Positions 8,361-15,227 of a stretch of DNA of 35,115 nt are shown here, piece by piece (within the stretch, counting starts at the first letter, position 1; each line of letters starts with the position of its first letter). The notes below the pieces were generated by a model. The model did no database searches, was not told where the DNA came from, and was given only the letters and a program-made list of their open reading frames with translations. The translations under genes and the position numbers were made by a program. The stretch is taken from NCBI RefSeq assembly GCF_002582035.1, contig NZ_NUQE01000011.1:59748-94862 (forward strand), written 5' to 3'. The stretch comes from Bacillus pseudomycoides. Lineage in GTDB: Bacteria > Bacillota > Bacilli > Bacillales > Bacillaceae_G.

Positions 8361-9122
8361 CTATTTCGTTAAGAAAAAGTTAAATAGTTTCGTATATTCA
8401 TCAAGTAATACGTTCGTTACATTTTTAAATACATAACCAAACATCGGTACACTCATTGCGATAAATAAAATACCGCACGTAATTTTTAAAACGTATGCAT
8501 TCGCAAAAATATTAAGCTGCGGTGCATTTTTTGCAATTAAAATTAATACGAAATTGATAATAAACAAACTCCCCATAAGTGGAAGTGCAATTTCCACTGC
8601 AGATGTAAGCGCAAATAACAACGTTGCTAATAAACTATCTAAAAAGTTTTTCGTTAATAATTGTGAAATTGCTTCTGTATATTGAAACGATTTTAAAATT
8701 GTCGAAACAAAATAATCAATTCCGCCAAGAGCAATAAATATAACCGTAAAGAAAATATCAAACATTGTTGCAATCAACGTTGATTGCGAACCAGCATTTA
8801 CATCAAATAAACTAGCCTGAGATAAACCAATATCAAAGTCTACAATATGCCCTGCCATCTTCGGGATATCCCATAAAAACTCCACAATTTTTGAAAGTGT
8901 TAATCCAATCACAATTTGTGTGCCAGCATAACCAGCAATATCCCATATCGTCTCAATATGAGAAACATCAACTTTATCAGCAACTGCAAACGATAGTCCG
9001 AGGCCGAATGTAATTTTCACCATTGCTGGCATGGATCGTCCTGAAAAAAACGGTAGAAAAAACAAAAATGACGTAATACGGCAAAATGCAAAAAATGCTG
9101 CAACCCATAAATCCATATTCAT
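8361..9122 (-). CDS. fliR: FliR, export gate protein
   Basis: A 253-residue, six-segment membrane protein. It starts MDLWVAAFFAFCRITSFL and contains the FliR-like stretch FLPFFSGRSMPAMVKI. Normal length. It lies 16 bases after fliQ and 10 bases before flhB in the conserved order P-Q-R-B-A. It is part of the FliPQR export gate in the membrane inside the MS ring. Confidence 0.95.
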   Translation of the reverse strand: MNMDLWVAAFFAFCRITSFLFFLPFFSGRSMPAMVKITFGLGLSFAVADKVDVSHIETIWDIAGYAGTQIVIGLTLSKIVEFLWDIPKMAGHIVDFDIGLSQASLFDVNAGSQSTLIATMFDIFFTVIFIALGGIDYFVSTILKSFQYTEAISQLLTKNFLDSLLATLLFALTSAVEIALPLMGSLFIINFVLILIAKNAPQLNIFANAYVLKITCGILFIAMSVPMFGYVFKNVTNVLLDEYTKLFNFFLTK

Positions 9123-9138
9123 CTATTGTCACCCTTTT

Positions 9139-9414
9139 TCAGTACGATCGCAGCAACGTCGGTATTTTATCAAACAAGTCTAAAATTAATGTTGTAATTT
9201 CGTTAAACATCCACGGACCGAGTATGATAATGACAAGAACAATACTGGCCATCTTCGGCAAAAACGTTAATGTCTGCTCTTGAATTTGCATCATCGCCAT
9301 TAATATCGCAAGAATAATAACAACGATCATACTTACTCCCGCAATTGGGAGTAAAATTTCAAATCCTTTGTAAAAAAAGGTTTGAAAAATTTCTGTAATT
9401 GGTGATATATTCAT
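9139..9414 (-). CDS. fliQ: FliQ, export gate protein
   Basis: A 91-residue protein with two membrane hairpin helices separated by a short polar loop (MMQIQEQTLTFLPKM, the FliQ signature). Normal length. It lies between fliP and fliR with small gaps (46 and 16 bases). Subunit of the FliPQR gate. Confidence 0.95.
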   Translation of the reverse strand: MNISPITEIFQTFFYKGFEILLPIAGVSMIVVIILAILMAMMQIQEQTLTFLPKMASIVLVIIILGPWMFNEITTLILDLFDKIPTLLRSY

Positions 9415-9460
9415 GCAAATATGACTCCTATCACGTATAGTACAAAGCTGCTAACAGCCT

Positions 9461-10219
9461 CTAAGCAACCGTTTTAAACATAATATCAACGATTTTCGTA
9501 TATCCACCTATATATACAAAAACGAGTATTTTAAAAGGCAAACTTAAAATCATCGGCGGCACCATCATCATACCGAGATACATTAGTAATGTACTAATGA
9601 TTAAATCAATAAAGACAAACGCCAAATAAATAAACATGCCTGTTATTAATCCTTTTTGAATTTGAGTCAATGTAAAAGACGGAACGAGTGTAAAGAACGA
9701 AATATCCTTCGTATCTTTTGGCAACTTTTCATCTCGAACTTTTAACATCATTTTCAAATCATGACTATATGTATGCTTTGCCATATACTCTTTCATAATG
9801 GGTTCCGCCTTCTCAGCTGCCTGACTTACTGTAATTTTATCTTTCGTCATCGGATCCCATACATCACTCTTCAACTGCCCAAGAACAGGCTGCATCGTAA
9901 ATAATGCTAAAAATAGCGCTAAGCCAACAAGGACTTGGTTTGGCGGCAAGTTCATAACACCAAGTCCTTGACGTGTAATTCCAAGAACAATCATAAAATA
10001 AGTAAAATGCGTAAACAGTAACACAATTGAAGAAGATAATGATAAAAGCGTTACGAGTAAAAAAAGCTGTACACTTGGATTATTCGTAAACTCTTTTCCG
10101 CTGTCCAAATGAATAAAACCATCTGACTCTGCATACGCTGGATTTGAAAAAATAATACAAAAAACAACAGAAAATACAAAAATAAAAGCAATAGAAGGTA
10201 TATATTTCTTTATTTTCAT
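9461..10219 (-). CDS. fliP: FliP, export gate protein
   Basis: A 252-residue protein with a cleavable signal peptide (hydrophobic residues 8-25, then NPAYA, predicted cleavage after A30), as usual for FliP, followed by membrane segments and family motifs RQGLGVMNLPPNQVLVGLAL and MGMMMVPPMILSLPFK. The start overlaps the stop of the upstream FliO-like gene by 4 bases (ATGA), so translation is probably coupled. It nucleates the export gate, with FliO as assembly factor in species that have it. Confidence 0.96.
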   Translation of the reverse strand: MKIKKYIPSIAFIFVFSVVFCIIFSNPAYAESDGFIHLDSGKEFTNNPSVQLFLLVTLLSLSSSIVLLFTHFTYFMIVLGITRQGLGVMNLPPNQVLVGLALFLALFTMQPVLGQLKSDVWDPMTKDKITVSQAAEKAEPIMKEYMAKHTYSHDLKMMLKVRDEKLPKDTKDISFFTLVPSFTLTQIQKGLITGMFIYLAFVFIDLIISTLLMYLGMMMVPPMILSLPFKILVFVYIGGYTKIVDIMFKTVA

Positions 10220-10539
10220 GATGGATCCTCTACTTTTTTCTGTTGAATTTGTTCCTCTTTCATCGCATCTTCTAGCACTTTGTGAAACTGATTTCCTGAT
10301 AATTGAATGGAATGAATGCCATTATTACCTACAATCGTAAACACTTGTTTACCATCTACTTCAAATAAAAATGCACTCGTTTGATGATTCACATACATAC
10401 CATCTTTCACTTGAATGAAACCATTTTCTCCTTGCTTATAAAACTGATGCTTTCTCGTCTTTTTCATCATATAGTACACACCATATCCAAGAGCACCAAA
10501 TAACAATACAACTTGCAACAAGGTCGTCATATAGCTCAT
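10216..10539 (-). CDS. FliO-like flagellar assembly protein (by position and topology)
   Basis: A 107-residue protein with one N-terminal membrane helix (about residues 6-24), a basic patch (KKTRKHQF), and a small cytoplasmic beta domain (KDGMYVNHQTSAFLFEVDGKQVFTIVGNNG). Sequence similarity to classical FliO/FliZ is not evident by eye, but the single-pass topology, size and the site between fliN and fliP, with 4-base overlap to fliP, are those of FliO, which helps FliP assemble. It has a strong ribosome site (AGGAGGTG) just before MSYM. The assignment is inference from context. Confidence 0.65.
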   Translation of the reverse strand: MSYMTTLLQVVLLFGALGYGVYYMMKKTRKHQFYKQGENGFIQVKDGMYVNHQTSAFLFEVDGKQVFTIVGNNGIHSIQLSGNQFHKVLEDAMKEEQIQQKKVEDPS

Positions 10540-10551
10540 ATGACACCTCCT

Positions 10552-10911
10552 CTATTCATTCTCACTCAATTCATGTTGCACAGCAGCAAATACCGCCTTT
10601 TTCTTGTCGGCTTGAATTTCAGAAATGATAATTCCAAAATTTTCATCCATCACAATCGCTTCGCCAATTCCTACTTTTTCACTACTTAAATACACATCTA
10701 CTTTATGTCCTAAATTTTTTTCTACTTCTAAAATGTCTCCAACTTTCAGTTTTTTCGCATCCCCAAGTGTCAAACTTGCTTTTCCAAGCCTTACCCCAAG
10801 TTCAACTGAAATATCTGAAATTGTTTCAATATGCGCTTTTGATAATTCGCTATGATCTTTTATGTATTCTTCTAAATCTACTAGCGCAACAGATGATACT
10901 TCATGCTTCAT
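10552..10911 (-). CDS. fliN: FliN-type C-ring protein (SpoA domain)
   Basis: A 119-residue protein. Residues about 30-105 form a SpoA/SPOA domain: DISVELGVRLGKASLTLGD, then KVGDILEVEKNLGHKVDVYL, then IGIGEA-type and FGIIISEI strands. This is the fold of FliN, which forms the base of the C ring with FliM and binds the export apparatus. It lies 17 bases after fliM. A second, shorter SpoA protein is encoded just before fliM, so the cluster has two FliN-like proteins flanking fliM; this longer one is the better FliN candidate. Confidence 0.85.
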   Translation of the reverse strand: MKHEVSSVALVDLEEYIKDHSELSKAHIETISDISVELGVRLGKASLTLGDAKKLKVGDILEVEKNLGHKVDVYLSSEKVGIGEAIVMDENFGIIISEIQADKKKAVFAAVQHELSENE

Positions 10912-10928
10912 ATCCTTTTCTCCCTCTC

Positions 10929-11915
10929 TTACTCTACAAAGCTTTTAAATAAAAATGCCTTACGTGTTCCGTCTTTTCCAATAAAGCAATTAAACTTATG
11001 CTTTCCGTCAACGTATCCACGAAGCTGATCTGTTACTTTCGTTTGCAGCGGGATAATATCCCCTTCCTCAAGCTGCTCCAGACTACCAATTGTAATCTTC
11101 TGCTCACTAATCGCTACATGTACAGGCTTACGAACTTTTTGCACTTCTGCTTCTACTTCTGTAAAATATGCTTTTCGTTTATCAGAAGAATGTTCAACAA
11201 TATTTTCTGACGTTAGCTTATCCATAATCTCTTCAACAGATAAAAATGGAATGCCTAGTCGAATCGTTGTATTCCAATACTCCGTTTTCATGTTCACATT
11301 TAAGAGCGAGATAATATCACTTGCAGTTGTAATTTTAAGCGCATTCGGATCTGTCTCTGTTGCCACAAGTTGTGGCTGTATCTCAATTACACTTTCAAAC
11401 GCTCTCTTCAGATTGTCACAAATAACAGCAAATAGGTTATCAAGCGTTAAGAACTCAAATGACGTCAGAGGCCTGCGAAGTGTAAAATCACGTTTCGCAT
11501 CTCCGCCCAGCCAGCATTCATGAATATAAATTATAAAAGCTAAATCCATTTCAATAACAATCTCACCAAGATTCGGCAAACCTAAATCAATAACAGAATA
11601 CAGATAATATTCTTTCGGCATCTTCTCCACATACTCACTCGTAAATGGAACTTGCTCTACTGTTGATGGCTCTAACTCAACCGGGATGCGCATCCGTGCT
11701 GCAAGCGATTGAGACGTCTGTTTCCCGAAATTCGTCGCAATCGTTTGTAAACTCCATAAATGTTCCACACCGAACTTTTCCGGTCTATTAAAATCATACT
11801 CTTGAAACTTCTCTTGTTTTTCTGCTTCTTGTGCGAAATCAGGCATTTCTTCCCCATCATTCATCGCCTTTAACAGCGCATCAATTTGCTCTTGGCTTAA
11901 CTTATCGCCGCTCAT
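10929..11915 (-). CDS. fliM: FliM, flagellar motor switch protein
   Basis: A 328-residue protein with three recognisable parts: an N-terminal CheY-P binding peptide (LSQEQIDALLKAM, residues 6-18), a CheC-like middle domain (YDFNRPEKF onward, to about residue 230), and a C-terminal SpoA domain (VHVAISEQKITIGSLEQLEEGDIIPL region). Normal length. The intact CheY-binding peptide shows that the motor is designed to respond to chemotaxis. It sits between the two SpoA proteins. Confidence 0.96.
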   Translation of the reverse strand: MSGDKLSQEQIDALLKAMNDGEEMPDFAQEAEKQEKFQEYDFNRPEKFGVEHLWSLQTIATNFGKQTSQSLAARMRIPVELEPSTVEQVPFTSEYVEKMPKEYYLYSVIDLGLPNLGEIVIEMDLAFIIYIHECWLGGDAKRDFTLRRPLTSFEFLTLDNLFAVICDNLKRAFESVIEIQPQLVATETDPNALKITTASDIISLLNVNMKTEYWNTTIRLGIPFLSVEEIMDKLTSENIVEHSSDKRKAYFTEVEAEVQKVRKPVHVAISEQKITIGSLEQLEEGDIIPLQTKVTDQLRGYVDGKHKFNCFIGKDGTRKAFLFKSFVE

Positions 11916-11929
11916 GAAAATCCCCTTTC

Positions 11930-12163
11930 CTATCCCTTTAGCTCGACAATTTCAACGTACATTTTTCCGTTTTTCGTTAAAATCTTGCCGATGCCAATTT
12001 CTTCATTTTCCAACATAATGCGCACTGTATTTTTCGTTGAATGCTCAAGGCGATACAATGTCCCTTTCGTAATATGAAGCAGATCATCAATTTTCTTTTT
12101 CGTCTTACCAATCTCAAAATGAATTGTTAATGGAATATCATCATGTACTTTCATTTCTAGCAA
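11930..12163 (-). CDS. short SpoA-domain (FliN-like) protein
   Basis: A 77-residue protein made of one SpoA domain with almost nothing else: DIPLTIHFEIGKTKKKIDDL, then ITKGTLYRLEHST, then NEEIGIGKILTKNGKMYVEIVEL. The order of strands is that of FliN and HrcQ-B. It is shorter than ordinary FliN because the N-terminal extension is missing. It lies 14 bases before fliM and 53 bases after the lytic transglycosylase. Either a second FliN-type C-ring subunit or a FliM/FliN partner; I cannot decide. Confidence 0.75.
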   Translation of the reverse strand: MLEMKVHDDIPLTIHFEIGKTKKKIDDLLHITKGTLYRLEHSTKNTVRIMLENEEIGIGKILTKNGKMYVEIVELKG

Positions 12164-12215
12164 CTCCCATATCGTGTTTACAAAATTTCATTTTCTATTT
12201 ATTTTTAAGAAATTT

Positions 12216-12923
12216 TTATTTAGAAACATCGATGTTTAATATCTTTTTTATATAGTTTTCTGTTTCTTGAAACGGCGGTACACCTCCGTATTTTTTCACA
12301 TTTCCTGGCCCTGCATTATAAGCCGCAAGCGCCAATACGAGATCACCGTTATATTGTTTCAAATATCCCGCTAACTCCTTCACACCACCTTCAATATTTT
12401 CGGCTGGTGAAAATGGATTGTTTATTCCTTGCTCCTTCACATTTGCTGGCATAAGCTGCATTAAGCCCATCGCCCCTGCTGAAGAAACGGTATTTGGATT
12501 AAAGTTAGATTCAACTTCAATCATTTTTTGAATTAACGTTTTTGGAATTCCATATGTATCACTTGCTTTTTGAATAATATCCGCGTACTTTCCTTCATTA
12601 TTAGGACGTATATTTTGAATATTATATTTTTCCGTTAATCCCCACGTATCCTTCCCCGCACTATTTGCATCAGCAAAACGGCGTGAAAACTCCTGCTGGG
12701 CCACTTGCAACGGCTCTGCATCTTTCACTTCTGCCTCCTTTGCTACGTTCTGACTCTCTTCAACTTTTGTTGGCTGCGTGGCCATTCTCGTTTCCTGTAC
12801 TACTTCATTTTGAAGCGCTTGTCCAAATGTACTATTTACAAACGCCTCTGGGCTACTTAATTTTTGCTTGATCTGTTCCCCTTTATAAGAGAGAACTTGT
12901 TTTACTGTATTTTCTATTATCAT
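12216..12923 (-). CDS. flagellar-locus lytic transglycosylase (SLT domain)
   Basis: A 235-residue protein. The C-terminal SLT/goose-lysozyme-like domain (about 112-232) has the catalytic region KMIEVESNFNP with likely catalytic Glu138 before Ser139, the motif SSAGAMGLMQLMPA (147-160), and AYNAGPGNVKKYGG (201-214). Residues 1-110 are polar and low in similarity. There is no signal peptide, so export through the flagellar type III route is possible, as for the FlgJ or SltF class; that is inference. The family cleaves peptidoglycan to let the rod pass. First gene of the operon that runs to flgG, with a good promoter at 12957-12985 and ribosome site AAAAAGGTGAT. Confidence 0.9.
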   Translation of the reverse strand: MIIENTVKQVLSYKGEQIKQKLSSPEAFVNSTFGQALQNEVVQETRMATQPTKVEESQNVAKEAEVKDAEPLQVAQQEFSRRFADANSAGKDTWGLTEKYNIQNIRPNNEGKYADIIQKASDTYGIPKTLIQKMIEVESNFNPNTVSSAGAMGLMQLMPANVKEQGINNPFSPAENIEGGVKELAGYLKQYNGDLVLALAAYNAGPGNVKKYGGVPPFQETENYIKKILNIDVSK

Positions 12924-12956
12924 AATATCACCTTTTTAAGAAACAAAGATAATCTA

Positions 12957-12985
12957 ATATTAGAGTTTTTTATTACACTTTGCAA
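12957..12985 (-). promoter_or_regulatory. sigma-A-type promoter for the slt-fliM-fliP-flhA-flgG operon
   Basis: On the minus strand TTGCAA (12980-12985), 17-base spacer, TAATAT (12957-12962), about 34 bases before the slt ATG. Divergent from the flagellin promoter, 85 bases away. Confidence 0.6.
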
Positions 12986-13070
12986 TATTCCTTTTAAAAA
13001 ATAAGAACCGTTCAAAAAACTAATAAATTGTTAAAAATATATTTTCATATTCAAAAATCATAATTATATG

Positions 13071-13099
13071 TTGACACGATATACATTACGGATTACAAT
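13071..13099 (+). promoter_or_regulatory. strong sigma-A-type promoter of the flagellin gene
   Basis: TTGACA (13071-13076), exactly 17 bases, TACAAT (13094-13099). This is nearly the sigma-A consensus. No sigma-D type element (TAAA-N15-GCCGATAT) is visible. Predicted transcript start near 13106, giving a leader of about 74 bases. Confidence 0.8.
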
Positions 13100-13108
13100 T
13101 AACTCGAA

Positions 13109-13156
13109 ATTGATTTTTCGTTATATCACACTTTAACAATTAACGAAAAAATCAAT
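13109..13156 (+). promoter_or_regulatory. long stem-loop at the 5' end of the flagellin mRNA
   Basis: ATTGATTTTTCGTTA (13109-13123) pairs with TAACGAAAAAATCAAT (13141-13156): 15 base pairs with one bulged A and a 17-base loop. It begins about three bases after the predicted transcript start and ends 10 bases before the Shine-Dalgarno sequence. There is no U-run, so it is not a terminator. It could protect the transcript end or bind a regulator. Confidence 0.75.
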
Positions 13157-13179
13157 ATAAAAAAATGGGGGTCTTTAAC

Positions 13180-13989
13180 ATGAGAATTAACACAAACGTA
13201 AACAGCATGCGCACACAAGAATACATGCGCCAAAACCAAGACAAAATGAACACTGCTATGAACCGTTTATCAAGCGGTAAACGTATTAACAGCGCAGCTG
13301 ACGATGCAGCTGGTTTAGCAATCGCAACTCGTATGCGTGCAAAAGAAGGCGGCTTAAATCAAGGTGCGAATAACACACAAGACGGTATGTCTATGCTTCG
13401 TACTACTGATGCAGCATTAGGTTCAGTTTCAAACATCTTACTTCGTATGCGTGATTTAGCAACTCAATCTGCAAACGGTACAAATGGCGACAACGATAAA
13501 GCTTCTCTACAATTAGAATACAAAGCATTATCGGATGAAATTGATCATATTGCTGACAAAACAAACTTTAACGGTAAAAATTTATTAACAGATGATACTA
13601 CAGTTATTAAGATTCAACTTTCTGATGCATCTGCTGATAAACTTGATATTAAAGGTATTAAAGCTAAAGCTGCTGACCTTGGAATAACTAAGACTATCGA
13701 CGCGGCTGGAGATGCTGATGTAGCTATTACTGAAATTGATGCAGCTATCCAAACAGTTGCTGACGCTCGAGCAGTATACGGTTCTCAATTAAACCGTTTA
13801 GACCACAACTTAAACAACGTAACTAGCCAATCTACAAACATGGCTGCTGCTGCTTCTCAAATCGAAGACGCTGACATGGCAAAAGAAATGTCTGAAATGA
13901 CAAAATTCAAAATCTTAAACGATGCTGGTATCAGCATGCTTTCTCAAGCAAACCAAACTCCACAAATGGTAAGTAAATTATTACAATAA
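13180..13989 (+). CDS. hag: flagellin (filament protein)
   Basis: A 269-residue flagellin of the short type common in Bacillus. The N-terminal D0/D1 part contains RINTNVNSM, SSGKRINSAADDAAG and LLRMRDLATQSANG; the C-terminal part contains AASQIEDADMAKEM and the final helix SMLSQANQTPQMVSKLLQ. The variable middle (about 140-185) is very short. I choose the ATG at 13180 (MRINTN) because GGGGG at 13167-13171 gives correct spacing; an in-frame ATG at 13165 overlaps that ribosome site and would add five residues to the conserved N terminus. Own promoter, hairpin leader and terminator make it a single-gene unit. Confidence 0.96.
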   Translation: MRINTNVNSMRTQEYMRQNQDKMNTAMNRLSSGKRINSAADDAAGLAIATRMRAKEGGLNQGANNTQDGMSMLRTTDAALGSVSNILLRMRDLATQSANGTNGDNDKASLQLEYKALSDEIDHIADKTNFNGKNLLTDDTTVIKIQLSDASADKLDIKGIKAKAADLGITKTIDAAGDADVAITEIDAAIQTVADARAVYGSQLNRLDHNLNNVTSQSTNMAAAASQIEDADMAKEMSEMTKFKILNDAGISMLSQANQTPQMVSKLLQ

Positions 13990-14009
13990 TCCATTTGATG
14001 ATATAACGA

Positions 14010-14045
14010 AAATACACCTCTCTGCATGCGGAGGGGTGTATTTTT
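14010..14045 (+). terminator. flagellin terminator
   Basis: Stem AATACACCTCTC (14011-14022) with GAGGGGTGTATT (14031-14042), one G-U pair, then a T-run. It separates the two flagellin genes. Confidence 0.85.
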
Positions 14046-14072
14046 CTATATAGAAATAAAGGGGTATGTTAG

Positions 14073-14888
14073 ATGCGAATCGAAACAAATTTTTCAGACA
14101 TGAAAACAATACACAATCTATACAAAAACGAAAAACATATAAATACGAAAATAGCACGTTTAACAAATGAACAACATGTCCACGGCGGTACTAATGATAC
14201 AGCTGATATTGCTATTGTTTCTCGGGTAGACGCTAAAAAAGGAATAGACGTTGCCATTCAAAATAATGAGAATACACTAGTAATGCTTCAATCAGCAGAT
14301 TCTTCCCTGCAGAGCATTACAAATATTTTACTTCGAATGCGTGATCTTGCGGTTCAAGCAGCACACGATAAAAATTCAAGTGACACCCGATTTACTTTAG
14401 AGAAAAAGTTCCAACAGCATACAAAACAAATCGGTTACATGCAAAATGTAACAACACTTCATACAATTCCAATATTTGAAGAGAATCAAAATCATGGTAT
14501 TACAATAGATGTTCCATTTTCATCAATAAATAAAGTTCAATTTAGCCAACAGGAAAATAATTTCCCTTCCCCTACAACGAACAACATCAAGATTTCAACT
14601 AAAAAGGATGCACAAACTGCTATTGCAAAAATTGATCATGCTTTACAAAAAATTGCACTGCATCGCGCTGATCTCGGTGCGCTAATGAATCGCTTACAAC
14701 TTCATGTTGATCATTTAAATAATCAAACTATAAATATAGAAGAAAGTTTGTCTCGTATTGAAAATACCCATGTTGCACAAGAAATGAGTGGCCTTGTAAA
14801 AGACAAACTGTTAACAGAAGTTGCATTTAGTATGGTTTCACAAACAAATCAAGTTCCACAAATGATAATCAAATTGCTTTATCAATAA
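14073..14888 (+). CDS. strongly diverged flagellin paralogue
   Basis: A 271-residue protein with flagellin architecture and length. It keeps the start MRIETN, the D1 segment NILLRMRDLAVQAA and the C-terminal helix SMVSQTNQVPQMIIKLLYQ, and RIENTHVAQEM matches QIEDADMAKEM of the main flagellin. In place of the invariant SSGKRINSAADDAAG it has TNEQHVHGGTNDTAD. It contains 13 histidines against 2 in the main flagellin. AAAGGGG at 14058-14064 gives an 8-base spacing. No promoter is clear between the upstream terminator and the ATG; a 14-base palindrome TTTCTATATAGAAA sits at 14043-14056. The reading frame is intact, so it is either a specialised minor filament or junction protein or an early decaying copy. 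Its stop codon lies in the first bases of a repeat. Confidence 0.85.
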   Translation: MRIETNFSDMKTIHNLYKNEKHINTKIARLTNEQHVHGGTNDTADIAIVSRVDAKKGIDVAIQNNENTLVMLQSADSSLQSITNILLRMRDLAVQAAHDKNSSDTRFTLEKKFQQHTKQIGYMQNVTTLHTIPIFEENQNHGITIDVPFSSINKVQFSQQENNFPSPTTNNIKISTKKDAQTAIAKIDHALQKIALHRADLGALMNRLQLHVDHLNNQTINIEESLSRIENTHVAQEMSGLVKDKLLTEVAFSMVSQTNQVPQMIIKLLYQ

Positions 14889-15042
14889 AGTGAAACTTCC
14901 GTCAGTAAGGTTTTCTTCATCCCCCACTGACGGTTAGTTGAACCAATCGGGCTTTTACGGGCAGTTATTCCCCACCTATCTTCTTGGCTTCTCTCTGAAT
15001 CTTGAGGTGGGAGTCTTACTGCCCGTTAATGCGGGATAAATA
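14884..15042 (+). repeat. full-length bcr-like structured intergenic repeat (copy A)
   Basis: Begins AATAAAGTGAAACTTCC and ends GCCCGTTAATGCGGGAT. Two internal hairpins are visible: CCGTCAGT with ACTGACGG (about 14899-14934), and ACGGGCAGT with ACTGCCCGT plus CCCACCT with AGGTGGG. Related diverged copies occur at 17932-18060, 21985-22076 and 33447-33530, and fragments at 1836, 31020-31132 and 35096. The B. cereus group is known to carry such repeats (bcr family); I cannot assign the subtype. Confidence 0.7.
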
Positions 15043-15045
15043 GTA

Positions 15046-15075
15046 GAAAGCTATCCACCCTGGATAGCTTTTTCT
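15046..15075 (+). terminator. intrinsic terminator after the diverged flagellin
   Basis: AAAGCTATCCA (15047-15057), CCC loop, TGGATAGCTTT (15061-15071), then T's. The following 120 bases up to the next terminator hold nothing I recognise. Confidence 0.8.
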
Positions 15076-15195
15076 AGTTAAAGAGTTTCATAACATAGTC
15101 TCCTTAGACTAATACATTTTTACATATGGAATCCTATTTTTTAACAAAGTAATTTCCTTATATTATATAATCTCTACAATTACTATAATCAATAC

Positions 15196-15224
15196 GAAAA
15201 AAATCATCTGCTTCCAGATGACTT
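15196..15224 (-). terminator. mogR terminator
   Basis: TCATCTG (15204-15210) and CAGATGA (15215-15221) with a 4-base loop and a U-run on the minus strand (A-run from about 15197). Four bases after the mogR stop codon. Confidence 0.8.
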
Positions 15225-15227
15225 CTC

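Noticed and set aside
13071-13071. Exact MogR site in the flagellin promoter region (TTTT-CATATTC-AAAA near 13043)
   Set aside because: The spacing is 7, not 5, so it does not fit the known recognition pattern.
13165-13179. Flagellin start five codons upstream
   Set aside because: The ATG is part of the GGGGG ribosome site region, and flagellins begin MRIN in the family.
14069-14257. Minus-strand ORFs opposite the second flagellin (13981-14257)
   Set aside because: Antisense shadows without ribosome sites; the plus-strand flagellin homology is clear.
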